Origin: Pseudoalteromonas flavipulchra NCIMB 2033 = ATCC BAA-314
GTDB taxonomy: Bacteria > Pseudomonadota > Gammaproteobacteria > Enterobacterales > Alteromonadaceae
DNA: 64,000 nucleotides
Assembly (NCBI GenBank): GCA_000814665.1
Contig: JWIH01000009.1
Coordinates: forward strand, 124,001-188,000
Reading direction: 5' to 3'
Positions within the stretch are counted from its first letter, which is position 1. Each line of letters starts with the position of its first letter. The notes beneath the pieces are model-generated. The model did no database searches and was not told the origin of the DNA. It saw only the letters and a program-made list of their open reading frames with translations. Below, piece by piece: positions 1 through 9,239 of this stretch. The position numbers were made by a program, and so were the translations under genes.

Positions 1-329
1 ATCTCGCGATTAATTTGATAGGTTGCTCTGTCTGGTGCAAAAATCGCGTGACGATTAGCCGATTGCTCACTTCCCCAAAATGCACTATTACCTTGAGTTG
101 GAGTAAAACAGTGCGGACCGAAATCCGCTTTGTCTATCTGCAAATAGTCCAATACCGAAAACACACTTGCAGATACACTTTCGCCAATTCTTAATTTTTG
201 TAAATCAGACTGCTCGATTAAAATGACTGATAGGTCTGTGTGATTGAGCAAGTTTAATGCGGTGCTAGCCCCAGCAGGGCCAGCACCAATTACTAGCACA
301 TCACATTCGTGAGTACCATTCATATCCAT
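1..329 (-). CDS. lodB-like: LodB-like FAD-dependent oxidoreductase, partial (C-terminus off window)
   Basis: Only the first 109 or so residues are in the window; the reading frame runs off base 1. The N-terminus carries the FAD-binding dinucleotide motif GAGPAG at about residues 16-21, followed by the ESVSAS stretch typical of tryptophan-halogenase/geranylgeranyl-reductase-type flavoproteins. In the LodA/LodB pair of Marinomonas, LodB is the flavoprotein needed to build the cysteine tryptophylquinone cofactor in LodA; that is family knowledge. Its ATG at 329 overlaps the TAA of the upstream lodA-like gene by one base (TAATG), so the two are translationally coupled. The function here is inferred from the motif and the neighbour. 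Confidence 0.85.
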   Translation of the reverse strand, partial: MDMNGTHECDVLVIGAGPAGASTALNLLNHTDLSVILIEQSDLQKLRIGESVSASVFSVLDYLQIDKADFGPHCFTPTQGNSAFWGSEQSANRHAIFAPDRATYQINRE

Positions 330-2413
330 TACCGTCTTGTTCGAGTACCGCTGCGAGGCACTTTTTTCGCAGCTCGTTTTTGCGTAATTGGCTTCGCCAT
401 TTTTTCTTCAAGCCCTTTTAATATTGCTTTGGCCTTAGAGCACCCGCAAGACAAGTGGCTTTTAAGGTCATCAGGAATATAAAACACCGGAATATCGGTT
501 CCGTCGTCTTGGCAATTATTCGTAATATCCGAGACAGGCACATCTTTATACGCAAACAATTGGTGATTACGTTCGATTTCCGTAAAGTAAGGGAAATTCG
601 GTTCATCACTATTTTGATTGCGGATAAAACCAAGTGCCGACCAATGCTCAACCATTTGCACAAAACTATTGATACCACGTGCATAGTTGACTTGCTGGCC
701 TGCAGGCAGATGGGTAAGTGATTGATCATCAAATTGATTCGTCAATACATCCCAAGGGCTTTGTGGTGGCCACCAGTAACTGTAGTAAGTTGGGGCAGCT
801 GGCACCATTTGCGGATCGTCTTCCGTGCCGACGTTCACTTTATTCACCGTTGGCTCGGTAAAGTTCACATTTTGAATGGTACAATTGAAAAAGTCTGCTT
901 GCCACGGGCATGCCATGCGCTTGGTTAAATCTCCAGGCTGGCAACCACCACCTTCACACTCATCACGCTCAGCATCCAAGCCGCTCGGAAAGCCATTACC
1001 CATACTTTGATCTTTAATGATATAAGGCGCAGCGTACACAGCTGGATTTTGTAAACTCCACGTTACCTCAATCCCTGGACACATAGGTAAGCCAACGCAA
1101 TTACCCACGCTACCTTGATCCGCATAAAATACGCCAAACTCATCGACTGCGCTCTGTGGCGTTGAAAGTTTAACACTTGAAAAGTTACCTGCAGCCCACT
1201 GACTCAGTAAGAAGTATTGAGTCTGCGTTAACGTTAAAAACTTATCGACAATATTGTCTTCAGCGTTGCTCACCGAGTTACTGCCAGAGTTCATTGGCAT
1301 CAGTGGTAAATTACCCTCAATACCATACTCGAAGAGTTGCTGGTTGGTTTGATCGTTTGGCGGAGTTTGCTGCACTGTGGCTGGGTCAACTGGCTGTCTA
1401 AAGTACTTAAAGTAAGCCTGACGATTGGCTTTGTTATCTTCAGAGTTGTCTTTAAAATCAAAAATATTGGAAACAAATGCCGACATAGATTGGACATTTG
1501 ATACCCACTGATAACGGCTAATACGCTGGATAATCGGCTCAATATCTTGGTAATAATTTGCCTGATAAGAAGACTGATATTCACCATTGCTGTATAGCTC
1601 AGGACATAAGTTTTGTTCACGCACCGCAACGTCAAACATAGTATCACTGAGGTTGGAGATATTAACGATTTCCGGTGCAAAATCCGGAGAGCCAACAATT
1701 ACCCAAGCAGAGAGTTGCAAAGTTTTACCATCGTCAAACGTAACCGTGCAATACACAGTCCCGTCCGCAATATCATCATGCCATGTGTCCGCCCCACCGT
1801 AAGATTCAAGAGGCAGGTTACCACCCGCATTCCCTTTACCGCCAAGTACCACTAGGCGGCCTTCGTTATCGGTTAAAATGTCTCCGAGCGACTTTATTTC
1901 AGTGCCTTGGCACGGTTTGGGAGGGAAGCTAACCGGATATCCTGCAGGCGCACTGGCGGCGTCAAATTCGGCTTTTACATTTGCGCCAGATATCGTTCTT
2001 GGACCTGGATCAATAATTAAGCTTCGGCGATCCGTTGCATCCGCATTACGCCAAGGCGTGTTGCGATTGCTATAACTATTATCTTGACCATAGAGTAAGT
2101 TGCCTTGTAGTTCATTAAACTCATACCATGCCGCCTTTTTATTCGCGACGTGTACGGTCCAACTAATTGATTTAACGTTATCGCTCGATAACGTTAGCTC
2201 ATTGTTATTTTCGTCAATGATTTTAAAGGGTTGGCCCTGTCTGCGGATCCGGCCTTCTGCATCTTTAAACTGACTGACAGGGCTGTCTATCTTATTGCCC
2301 CATTCATCGGATTCAAATGGTAAACCGCCTATTTTATCTGGTGCTAAATAAAACTGACCATCGCTATTACCGAGTCTTGCGACACCGACAGAGGGGTGAA
2401 GTGAATAGTTCAT
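329..2413 (-). CDS. lodA-like: LodA/GoxA-family quinoprotein amino-acid oxidase
   Basis: A 694-residue protein of the LodA family, whose members oxidise amino acids (L-lysine epsilon-oxidase, glycine oxidase) and release hydrogen peroxide, often as an antibacterial agent. It has the family N-terminus HPSVGVARLGN, and the motif MACPWQ places a candidate cofactor cysteine at residue 502. The tryptophan pair of YWWPPQ (547-548) is the likely region of the tryptophylquinone partner; this assignment is by family resemblance, not proof. A longer frame begins at 2458, but the ATG at 2413 has an AAAGGAT ribosome-binding site and begins at the conserved N-terminus. As usual for the family there is no signal peptide; these enzymes are exported without one. 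It is coupled to the lodB-like gene. The amino-acid substrate cannot be told from sequence alone. Confidence 0.9.
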   Translation of the reverse strand: MNYSLHPSVGVARLGNSDGQFYLAPDKIGGLPFESDEWGNKIDSPVSQFKDAEGRIRRQGQPFKIIDENNNELTLSSDNVKSISWTVHVANKKAAWYEFNELQGNLLYGQDNSYSNRNTPWRNADATDRRSLIIDPGPRTISGANVKAEFDAASAPAGYPVSFPPKPCQGTEIKSLGDILTDNEGRLVVLGGKGNAGGNLPLESYGGADTWHDDIADGTVYCTVTFDDGKTLQLSAWVIVGSPDFAPEIVNISNLSDTMFDVAVREQNLCPELYSNGEYQSSYQANYYQDIEPIIQRISRYQWVSNVQSMSAFVSNIFDFKDNSEDNKANRQAYFKYFRQPVDPATVQQTPPNDQTNQQLFEYGIEGNLPLMPMNSGSNSVSNAEDNIVDKFLTLTQTQYFLLSQWAAGNFSSVKLSTPQSAVDEFGVFYADQGSVGNCVGLPMCPGIEVTWSLQNPAVYAAPYIIKDQSMGNGFPSGLDAERDECEGGGCQPGDLTKRMACPWQADFFNCTIQNVNFTEPTVNKVNVGTEDDPQMVPAAPTYYSYWWPPQSPWDVLTNQFDDQSLTHLPAGQQVNYARGINSFVQMVEHWSALGFIRNQNSDEPNFPYFTEIERNHQLFAYKDVPVSDITNNCQDDGTDIPVFYIPDDLKSHLSCGCSKAKAILKGLEEKMAKPITQKRAAKKVPRSGTRTRR

Positions 2414-2801
2414 ATTTATATCCTTTAGATATAGTAACCACGGCACAAAACAGCACACTTGTTAACAAAAAACACTTAAGTGTGCGCTAACTTTCGCTTA
2501 AATTGAGTCCCAGCTAAGTAGAGTAACTGTAGCACCAGCAAGAAAATGTGCATATTTCACTTCATTACAGAACATACAACATGAACAAAATAACACACAA
2601 CCAAATGATATTAAATGAAAAATATCTCCATCATTTTTTAAACCATGTAAGAACCTAACGCTCAAAAAACAAATCAGGTGATTAGAAAACTTATTCGTTA
2701 CAAACAAAAATCAATTGAAACATTTATTTCACAAACTATAATCCTTGTCCCTCAGTTGAGTAAAAACATTATTTTTTGCTTTTAGTTTTCAAGGAGTAGA
2801 T
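2414..2801. other. AT-rich intergenic region between divergent genes
   Basis: This 388-base spacer separates the lodA-like gene (minus) from the phospholipase-like gene (plus) and must hold both promoters. No convincing coding sequence is present; a 69-codon minus frame at 2498-2707 lacks a recognisable ribosome-binding site and protein character. I did not identify an operator. Confidence 0.6.
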
Positions 2802-4493
2802 ATGAAAATAAAGCCTCTCACATTTGCACTAGGACTTGCATTAAGCAGCACAGTTCAAGCGTTCACCCAATTTGGTGGACAAGGGATCATGCCCATGGGA
2901 CATGAATGGTTAACCCGCACCGCAGCACTTGAAGTGCTGGATGCCGAACATATTATCGAACCAGACCCTAACGACCCCAGACACACTTGGCGCTATGGTC
3001 TAGCAAAGAACATCGCGCTACATACCGCACAAGATGAAATTACTCGACTCCAATCCCAGCTAAACAATAACCCACTCTATGAACCAAGATACGACAGTGT
3101 GAATTCCGCCATTGTCGGTGAGCGTTGGGTTGATATTGCTGGATTTAACGTCACCAACGCCAGTACCGATCCTACCGGTCCAAACTGTTTTAGCGCAGTC
3201 TCGCAAGAACCGGCTGACATTCAGCTAGATCACTTTATGCGCCGCTATGATGATATTGCAGGCCAAGGTGGTGTAGATGCAGCTTATCGCGCACAAAAAC
3301 GCTTTGTTCAACATTTTATTGATGCAGCTATGGCTGAGGAAAAGCGCCTCAAAGTATGGGATGGTGGTGGCCACGCAGCCCTTGCGGAAGTAGATCATAA
3401 TTACTTTTTGTTTGGCCGTGCCGTTCACCTATTTCAAGACTCATTTAGTCCAGAACATACGGTAAGGCTCCCACAAGATAACTACGAAAAGGTTTGGCAA
3501 GTAAAAGCTTATCTTTGCTCAGAGGGTGCCGAACAGCATTCGCACGACACCAAAGATGTGCTTAACTTCACCAGTGGCGATGTAATTTGGCAGGCGAATA
3601 CACGCTTAGAGTCTGGCTGGCAGTCTTATCGTATTAGTAGCATGAAACCGGTCGCGATTGTCGCACTGGAGGCCAGTAAAGATCTCTGGGCTGCGTTTAT
3701 TCGCACAATGGCAACACCAAAGGCACAAAGACGTAGCGTAGCCGAGCAAGAAGCACAGCAACTAGTACAAAACTGGTTGTCGTTTGACGAGGCCGCAATG
3801 CTGGCTTGGTATGAGGACGAGAGTAAACGTGACCATACTTATGTACTGGCCCCTAATGAGTCAGGAAAAGGGAAGTCACTTGAAGCCTGTATGGCAGAGC
3901 TAAATGTAGGCACAACTAGCCAAGCCGAGCGTGTTGCACAGCTAGATGCAGAGCGAAACCAATGTCTTTTTAATATTGAAGCCGAACCTGGTTTTGAAGA
4001 TCTTAACGACCCACACTTAGATATTCCCTACAACTGGCGCTGGAAATCTCTAACCTGGCAAACGCCACCAAGCGGCTGGACATATCCGCAGTTAAGTGCA
4101 GATACGGGCACACAAATCACGATAAAGTCGCCAGTAAATAACCAGTATTTAGTAGCACAGACCCTGAGCAATAACACCCGAATTACCTTTAGCCCAACTG
4201 AGCCTCTCGATTTAATTCAGGTAACCAATACTGAGGGTCAGCACTATTTTAGAGCCACTCATGCCCCTTCACTTTTTTTAAGTTACAGCAGCAAAAGCGC
4301 AGGCTATCTCAAACTCGTAGACTCCCCTAAACAAGCACTCTACTCGTTGATTTATCAAGGTGGTGTGTGGAATATCAAAAATCAATTTTGGCAGCAATAT
4401 ATTTGGTTTAACCAAGCGCAAAACCAACCTGAGTTAAATCGCCATGGCGAGCCGGACCAGTTATCCGCAAAGTGGATGATTGAAAGCATATAA
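2802..4493 (+). CDS. Secreted zinc-dependent phospholipase C-like protein
   Basis: A 563-residue protein with a clear Sec signal peptide (MKIKPLTFALGLALSSTVQA, cleavage near residue 20). The mature N-terminal half has the scattered histidines and acidic residues of the zinc-dependent phospholipase C/S1-P1 nuclease fold: GHEWLTRTA near residue 34, ALHTAQDE near 72, LDHF near 142, DHNYFLFGRAVH near 199 and HLFQDSFSPEH, an HxxxDxxSPxH zinc motif, near 210-220. A C-terminal stretch from about residue 440, ending IESI, looks like a small beta-rich, possibly lectin-like, domain. The likely role is hydrolysis of phospholipids outside the cell. The start has an AAGGAG site 6 bases upstream. The family assignment rests on the metal motif; the true substrate is unknown. 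Confidence 0.7.
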   Translation: MKIKPLTFALGLALSSTVQAFTQFGGQGIMPMGHEWLTRTAALEVLDAEHIIEPDPNDPRHTWRYGLAKNIALHTAQDEITRLQSQLNNNPLYEPRYDSVNSAIVGERWVDIAGFNVTNASTDPTGPNCFSAVSQEPADIQLDHFMRRYDDIAGQGGVDAAYRAQKRFVQHFIDAAMAEEKRLKVWDGGGHAALAEVDHNYFLFGRAVHLFQDSFSPEHTVRLPQDNYEKVWQVKAYLCSEGAEQHSHDTKDVLNFTSGDVIWQANTRLESGWQSYRISSMKPVAIVALEASKDLWAAFIRTMATPKAQRRSVAEQEAQQLVQNWLSFDEAAMLAWYEDESKRDHTYVLAPNESGKGKSLEACMAELNVGTTSQAERVAQLDAERNQCLFNIEAEPGFEDLNDPHLDIPYNWRWKSLTWQTPPSGWTYPQLSADTGTQITIKSPVNNQYLVAQTLSNNTRITFSPTEPLDLIQVTNTEGQHYFRATHAPSLFLSYSSKSAGYLKLVDSPKQALYSLIYQGGVWNIKNQFWQQYIWFNQAQNQPELNRHGEPDQLSAKWMIESI

Positions 4494-4515
4494 CTTAACA
4501 CAACCCCCAACCAGC

Positions 4516-4541
4516 AGGCCCTATCTAATTTAGGGCCTTTT
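4516..4541 (+). terminator. Rho-independent terminator after phospholipase-like gene
   Basis: A perfect 8-bp stem (AGGCCCTA/TAGGGCCT) with a 7-base loop is followed by TTTCC. It lies 23 bases after the stop codon at 4493. Confidence 0.8.
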
Positions 4542-4581
4542 CCTAAATAGACTCACTCAGCAAGCCTGAAACAAAGTACAA

Positions 4582-5823
4582 TTAACTTTTCTTACGCAGC
4601 CAAAACAGGCTTCCTTCAACGCTTAACCAGGCTTTTTTTCCACCACAATCTATATAACTTAAGACTTCTTCTTTTGAACCCAATGTGTAGCCATATATCT
4701 CTTTTTGTTTGGTCTTTTCTTGACCTGTAAGCATCTTAATAAAGTGCTTATTGTACCCTTTGATTGTCGCTTTTAGCTCATTTAAAGCTTTGCTCTCGCC
4801 GTCCTGCGCAAAACGCATCAACGCCTCTGCAGATAGCATAAAAGTGCTCTCTTCTTCATATTCATCAAGGCAAGCTTGTAGTTTATCCCACTGCTTTAAG
4901 ATCACTAAACCGTTCACATACAGGTATCGACAGGCCTGATTATCGTTTGGATTAAGTCGAAGCAGCACTTCTAGCTCATCAACCGCCTCTTGTACTCTGT
5001 CTGCCCAAAAGTAAATCCACGCTTTATGGTAACGAATAAACATATAAGGTCTGGTTTCGTGGATAAGCCAAAAATTACCTTGATTTTCCTCAATATAATC
5101 AGGCGTAATAAAGTCTTGTTCTTCATTATGAATAAACTGGTCAAGTAAAGGGATTGAATCGATGTGAGTCAATTTGAGTAAGTTCTCAATCAGTGAGTTT
5201 CTTATTTCTTCTTGTTCTTCATCAAAATCTTCTTCAAATTCAAACGCTCCGAACTCGTTGTCTAATTCAGGATCCCAAATTAAAGTATCCCCTAACTCCA
5301 TAATCGCGCCTGCCAAATAACGCTTTACGTCATGAGCCTCTCGCTCAAAAGGCATCATAGGCTCAGCGTGTGAAAACGCCTCCTTTGCTGCATCTAAGCT
5401 AGTAAACCCGGTGAGCTGTTGTTGTAATTCACTTACCGCACCTTTTTGCTCTAGTGACAAGTTCTCAAAAGATACTTTATCCAACGCCTTAAGCAGACCA
5501 AAACAAAAGCTCGGTAACGGAGCCCCCTTTGCTAATGATGCAGCAAAGTCTTGCTTAGAGAGCGCACACTCTTTTGGCAACTTATAAGTTTTTCCATCTA
5601 AGCTTGAAACGCACTGCTCATGCAAATCCATTAAGGCCTCTAACTGAGCACGGTAAATAGCCGTGTAATCACCAAAGAGCTCAGGCAACCACTCGTGTAT
5701 TTCAGCAATATCATTAATGGCAACTTTGCCAATCAAATAGCCTTCAACAAAATAATAATCCGGTTGATGCTGAGTATCTTTAGAAAAGGCATTAACTGCT
5801 TTGCGTAACGCACTTGGAGTCAT
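4582..5823 (-). CDS. YecA/UPF0149-like protein with TPR-like C-terminus
   Basis: A 413-residue soluble protein. The ATG at 5823 is preferred over one at 5862 because it follows AAAGGAATATTCA. The N-terminal third resembles the YecA/UPF0149 family: GYLIGKVA, then HEWLPELFGD, and the later GAPLPSFCFGLLKAL. An acidic stretch (FEFEEDFDEEQEE) follows near residue 205. The C-terminal half has helical pairs of TPR style, including YFWADRVQEAVDELEVLLRL, with the NPND loop following. There is no signal peptide, membrane segment or catalytic motif. It is monocistronic between a terminator-bearing gene and a REP array. The molecular function of the family is poorly known, so I give none. Confidence 0.65.
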   Translation of the reverse strand: MTPSALRKAVNAFSKDTQHQPDYYFVEGYLIGKVAINDIAEIHEWLPELFGDYTAIYRAQLEALMDLHEQCVSSLDGKTYKLPKECALSKQDFAASLAKGAPLPSFCFGLLKALDKVSFENLSLEQKGAVSELQQQLTGFTSLDAAKEAFSHAEPMMPFEREAHDVKRYLAGAIMELGDTLIWDPELDNEFGAFEFEEDFDEEQEEIRNSLIENLLKLTHIDSIPLLDQFIHNEEQDFITPDYIEENQGNFWLIHETRPYMFIRYHKAWIYFWADRVQEAVDELEVLLRLNPNDNQACRYLYVNGLVILKQWDKLQACLDEYEEESTFMLSAEALMRFAQDGESKALNELKATIKGYNKHFIKMLTGQEKTKQKEIYGYTLGSKEEVLSYIDCGGKKAWLSVEGSLFWLRKKS

Positions 5824-5849
5824 ATTGAATATTCCTTTAATAATTGAGT

Positions 5850-6190
5850 AGGTAGGAGCCACTTTATGCGGGGATCTCTACATAAAACATCGCGGAATAA
5901 ATCCGCACTCACCATACTAGATCCCACTGGTAAAAACCACTTCACGCGGCGATCTCTACATAAAACATCGCGGAATAAATCCTCTCCCACCACACGATCC
6001 CCCCGCTGGTGGGAGCCGCTTTACGCGGCGATCTCTAAATAAAATATCGCGGAATAAATCCACTTCCACCACATTAGCCCCCGCTGGTCGGAGCCGCTTT
6101 ACGCGGCGATCTCTTCATAAAATATCACGGAATAAACCTGCTCCAACCACACTAGCCCCGCTGGTGGGAGCCGCTTTACGCGGCGATCTT
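5850..6190. repeat. REP/BIME-type palindromic repeat array A
   Basis: About nine half-elements alternate in orientation: GCCGCTTTACGCGGCGATC (variants with CACTTTATGCGG) and, inverted, ATCGCGGAATAAATCC. Pairs are separated by short linkers such as TCTACATAAAAC and by CCCGCTGGTGGGA. Each half is itself a small imperfect palindrome. The layout matches REP/BIME clusters of other gammaproteobacteria (established concept); the array is intergenic and non-coding. Confidence 0.9.
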
Positions 6191-6206
6191 TACGTCAAAC
6201 TCAGGA

Positions 6207-7346
6207 TCACAACCTTTGCGGTTCTACTGGGCTCTGTATAAAGACGGCGAATCTATCAACTATATTTGGATAATGCGCACGTAACAGAGCTTGTGACTCT
6301 CGGTTACTCAAAGCACGACATCGCTCAGTTTGCTCTTGCAGCATCAACTTTTTCAAACTTAGTCTACCAGTCGTGGTAGACATCAAAAAATGGATGGTCG
6401 CCCAACTACTTTTATACATCAGCTCAGAATTGTAAGACTTCCATTTGGATTCTGCATTGATAAGCTCATAAGGCGATAACACTCGCCCTGTAATATAACC
6501 GCGATGTAATCTAGCTTGATTTGGTGCAACAGTGCCGACCTGCATCGTCACTTTTACGGTTTGAAAATAGCCTGCAAGTCCCTCATTTAACCAACGCGGC
6601 GTATATCCAATCACAGCCTGATTAATAGCGTGCACCGCTTCATGAACGGCAGTTTGCATCGTCGCATGATGATTTCTCTGCTCAACCAAAGCAAGGTTGT
6701 ATCTACCCAAGTAGAGACCAACATTACCCTTTGGATTGCCACCATAGGATTTAACCACTCGCTCATATTCGCGCCGATTAGGTAGCACCTTGATCCTGAG
6801 CGTCACCTTTTGCATCGCGTCCAAGCCAACAATACTGGTATACCCTCTAAATACGGCATTCAGTTTAGCGCTCAAGGTGTTTTTAAACTGATCCGTGATA
6901 TTTGGACCGGAGATATTGAGGTCAAAGAAATCAAGAGCACGATTACGCTCTGGCTGATAATGCTTAGCCGCAAAACTCGGTTTTTTATCCGAGTAATTCG
7001 TAATGCCTCTTTCATCAACCCAAGTGTATATCCCATTCTCAACACGGTATTTAATCCCCTCAGCTTGCTGAGAAGCACAACGACCAAACTGTCTTAAACT
7101 CGTTTGATGGTCAAAAATATCTCCGTTTAGCAATTGAACTGAACTTGGTTTTTCGAACGTCTTATCAGAAACCACAGGCGCATTATTTAATTCAGTTTTT
7201 TGGTTGCTTAGCATATTGGTTAGCTGAGGCTGTATTTGAGTAAACCAAAACTCACGGCCATCAAAAAAGAGAAACAACAACACAGAAAACACAACTAAAC
7301 AGGCCTTAAAAATAGCCTCCTTCCACTCGCTCCAAGCGCCCTTCAT
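6207..7346 (-). CDS. Membrane-anchored gluzincin-type zinc peptidase-like protein with DUF4124-like region
   Basis: A 379-residue protein with one N-terminal membrane segment (residues about 10-28, KACLVVFSVLLFLFF) and the rest probably periplasmic. The segment YTWVDERGITNYSDKKP near residue 107 is typical of the DUF4124 domain. Further on, HEAVH followed by NEGLAGYF about 20 residues later reproduces the HExxH...NEGxA pattern of gluzincin peptidases (peptidase-MA-like). It is likely a cell-envelope metallopeptidase, with unknown substrate. The start at 7346 is preceded by GAGGGTCAAGGA. It lies between two REP-bearing spacers. The zinc motif is firm; proteolytic activity is inferred. Confidence 0.7.
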   Translation of the reverse strand: MKGAWSEWKEAIFKACLVVFSVLLFLFFDGREFWFTQIQPQLTNMLSNQKTELNNAPVVSDKTFEKPSSVQLLNGDIFDHQTSLRQFGRCASQQAEGIKYRVENGIYTWVDERGITNYSDKKPSFAAKHYQPERNRALDFFDLNISGPNITDQFKNTLSAKLNAVFRGYTSIVGLDAMQKVTLRIKVLPNRREYERVVKSYGGNPKGNVGLYLGRYNLALVEQRNHHATMQTAVHEAVHAINQAVIGYTPRWLNEGLAGYFQTVKVTMQVGTVAPNQARLHRGYITGRVLSPYELINAESKWKSYNSELMYKSSWATIHFLMSTTTGRLSLKKLMLQEQTERCRALSNRESQALLRAHYPNIVDRFAVFIQSPVEPQRL

Positions 7347-7420
7347 TCCTTGACCCTCAATCCTATTTTTTATTGAAATATCGTGATAGTGAGAATAACC
7401 AAGCTAGACTTCCGCAGTTA

Positions 7421-7442
7421 GAAACCGCTTCACGCGGCGATC
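7421..7442. repeat. Solitary REP half-element
   Basis: A single copy of the window's REP motif, AACCGCTTCACGCGGCGATC, lies in the 126-base spacer between two minus-strand genes without its inverted partner. Confidence 0.75.
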
Positions 7443-7472
7443 TCTTGCGCCTCCTTCCAGAAAACCAACCCC

Positions 7473-7826
7473 TCACACAACCTTTCGACGCTGCCAAATC
7501 CAGCAAAGCGCCAAAGCAAATACACCACTTACATAGGTCACGTACAAAGGCACTGAGGTGTCGGCATCCTCAGCATACATAAACACGCTCGACATCACCC
7601 AAGCTGCAACTGCACCAATCAACAGCCATACCGCCGCAGAATACAGCTTATACACCGGCGCACTCAAATAACCCGACAGCACCACACAAGCCGCTGCTAC
7701 ACCGCCTATCACCGGCTTCTTCCACCAGCCCGCATACTCTGCCAAGATCCCAGCCAAGGTTGCTGACACGATAAAAGTCACGATGACGATTATGATAGAC
7801 AGTAAAAATTTAAGGGCTTGGTTCAT
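7473..7826 (-). CDS. Small four-helix integral membrane protein, unknown function
   Basis: A 117-residue protein with four predicted membrane segments: about residues 5-28 (FLLSIIIVIVTFIVSATLAG), 38-55, 63-80 and 92-110, ending in the positive tail WQRRKVV. The start at 7826 follows AGAAAGGTAGAGT, a good ribosome-binding site. I do not recognise the family. It is followed by a solitary REP half-element, and nothing nearby suggests a pathway. Confidence 0.65.
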   Translation of the reverse strand: MNQALKFLLSIIIVIVTFIVSATLAGILAEYAGWWKKPVIGGVAAACVVLSGYLSAPVYKLYSAAVWLLIGAVAAWVMSSVFMYAEDADTSVPLYVTYVSGVFALALCWIWQRRKVV

Positions 7827-8305
7827 ACTCTACCTTTCTAATTTGGTTCGCTAGGTAACTTGGAGACTAGACAATAATAAGGTAACTGACACAATGTATG
7901 AAATAAATTCGGTGATGGTAGAAAGACACAAAACTTTTATATGTTCGAAACTACTGTCTACAAAAGCTGCGATTAATTCAACCTCTCTATCTGTAAAAGT
8001 GTCAGGCTCTCGCCATTTCTTATATTAGGTTAATTCTCCTATTCCCACACTTTTGGCAAAAAACTGGTTTGTTAATCTATTCTCTAAGATAAACTTCGGT
8101 CTAGCCAGTTAAATCTGTGCTCCCATAGAATGGAAGTTCTAATCGAAGTGTGGAATGTACGCAAAGTCTAAATCGCATACAGGAACAAGCAAGTGGTGAG
8201 AAAGGTAGCTCTACGAGGTACTAATAAAATTGCAATAATAAAGGCCGCAAATGCGACCAAATACTTACTAAAGTGCGATCGGAGGACACTGTCACCGACA
8301 GGCTG
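7827..8305. other. Intergenic region, no gene seen
   Basis: No frame in these 479 bases combines length, ribosome-binding site and protein-like composition. No REP element or clear terminator was recognised. Confidence 0.5.
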
Positions 8306-8620
8306 TTAGTTGTTCACGCAAGTGACGGTTTCAAGCAGTTCATAACACTGATTTTTTGAACCGCTGTCTTTTTGAACCCACTTGGTGCCACCGTCATAAC
8401 GTGCAAAAGTAGACTCATCTTCACCACATTTAGTGGTAAAACGAACCGCATCATCAAACCCGTTGATATGGCAATAACCATACGCATTGTATGCACTTGC
8501 CCATACATCTAGCTTTACCGCGCTATTTGCATACACGCTTACATCGTGTAATACCACTTCAGCAGCCACAGAAGAAAACGCACACGTGCTCAACGCCGCA
8601 GCAATAATCAGCTTTTTCAT
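8306..8620 (-). CDS. Small secreted four-cysteine protein, unknown function
   Basis: A 104-residue protein with a Sec signal peptide (MKKLIIAAALSTCAFSSVAA, cleavage after about residue 20). The mature part of about 84 residues has exactly four cysteines (GYC, TKC, NQC, TVTC), which suggests two disulphides in a compact extracellular or periplasmic protein. The start follows AAAGGATTATGAA. It has no recognised domain. Neighbours on both sides are unrelated, so the role is unknown. Confidence 0.65.
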   Translation of the reverse strand: MKKLIIAAALSTCAFSSVAAEVVLHDVSVYANSAVKLDVWASAYNAYGYCHINGFDDAVRFTTKCGEDESTFARYDGGTKWVQKDSGSKNQCYELLETVTCVNN

Positions 8621-8813
8621 TTCATAATCCTTTTACTTATTTTTAGAATTTGGTTTGTGGGCAATTTGTTACCCACATTGATGATAAAATATTCTGATTT
8701 AAATTTTGCTGCATAAATATGAATAAAAAGTTACTTACATTTTCTGCTCACCGTCATTCTCGCTACTATTTTATGCACACTTTGCTATGCTGCTAATATA
8801 TACAGGAGCATCC

Positions 8814-9239
8814 CTATTTGAACGAAACATACAACACGCCATGAGGTTTAAGCGCGTCTTGTAACTTCACAAAAACATTAGAGAGGTCTTTCTCTGCAAC
8901 ATGTAAAAGGCTGGCACAAGCCCAAATACCATCAAAAGCAGCAATATCTTGTATCTCTTCAAAGAATTGGTGTCTCACTGGTTGGCCTAGTTGTGTAGCG
9001 GCAATCTTCACTAGCTTTTCGCACGCATCCATTGCGCTAACTTCATAGCCAAGTTGTTTGAACGCGACAGCGTCGCGGCCACTGCCACAACCAGCGTCTA
9101 AAATGTGAATATGACGTTTATCACGCTTTGGTAATTCAGGAAGAAACTCCTGATAAAGCGGTTGCATGTCCACATTGAATGTTGAGTTTGCAAATTCATC
9201 TGCATGTTGGTCGTAATAAGCGAGCGTAATTTCGGACAT
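8814..9239 (-). CDS. SAM-dependent methyltransferase, C-terminally shortened
   Basis: A 141-residue class I methyltransferase. The SAM-binding loop is ILDAGCGSGRDA (about residues 45-56), followed by the acidic end of strand two (VSAMDACEKL) and the motif IWACASLLHV. The frame stops right after VLYVSFK. In this family (YdaC/TehB-like methyltransferases) the protein usually continues about 50 further residues after SFK with YGEGE-like sequence, so this copy lacks its last strands. The next codons after the TAG (GGA TGC TCC) do not resume an obvious homologous tail. It may be a decaying gene or a short variant. Substrate unknown. Confidence 0.65.
   Translation of the reverse strand: MSEITLAYYDQHADEFANSTFNVDMQPLYQEFLPELPKRDKRHIHILDAGCGSGRDAVAFKQLGYEVSAMDACEKLVKIAATQLGQPVRHQFFEEIQDIAAFDGIWACASLLHVAEKDLSNVFVKLQDALKPHGVLYVSFK

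Noticed and set aside
2498..2707. 69-codon minus-strand gene
   Set aside because: No ribosome-binding site, cysteine-rich random-like composition, and it lies in a divergent promoter region.
5850..6190. CRISPR-like regular repeats
   Set aside because: Units alternate in orientation, differ in sequence, lack unique spacers of constant size, and no cas genes are present. They are REP/BIME-type arrays.
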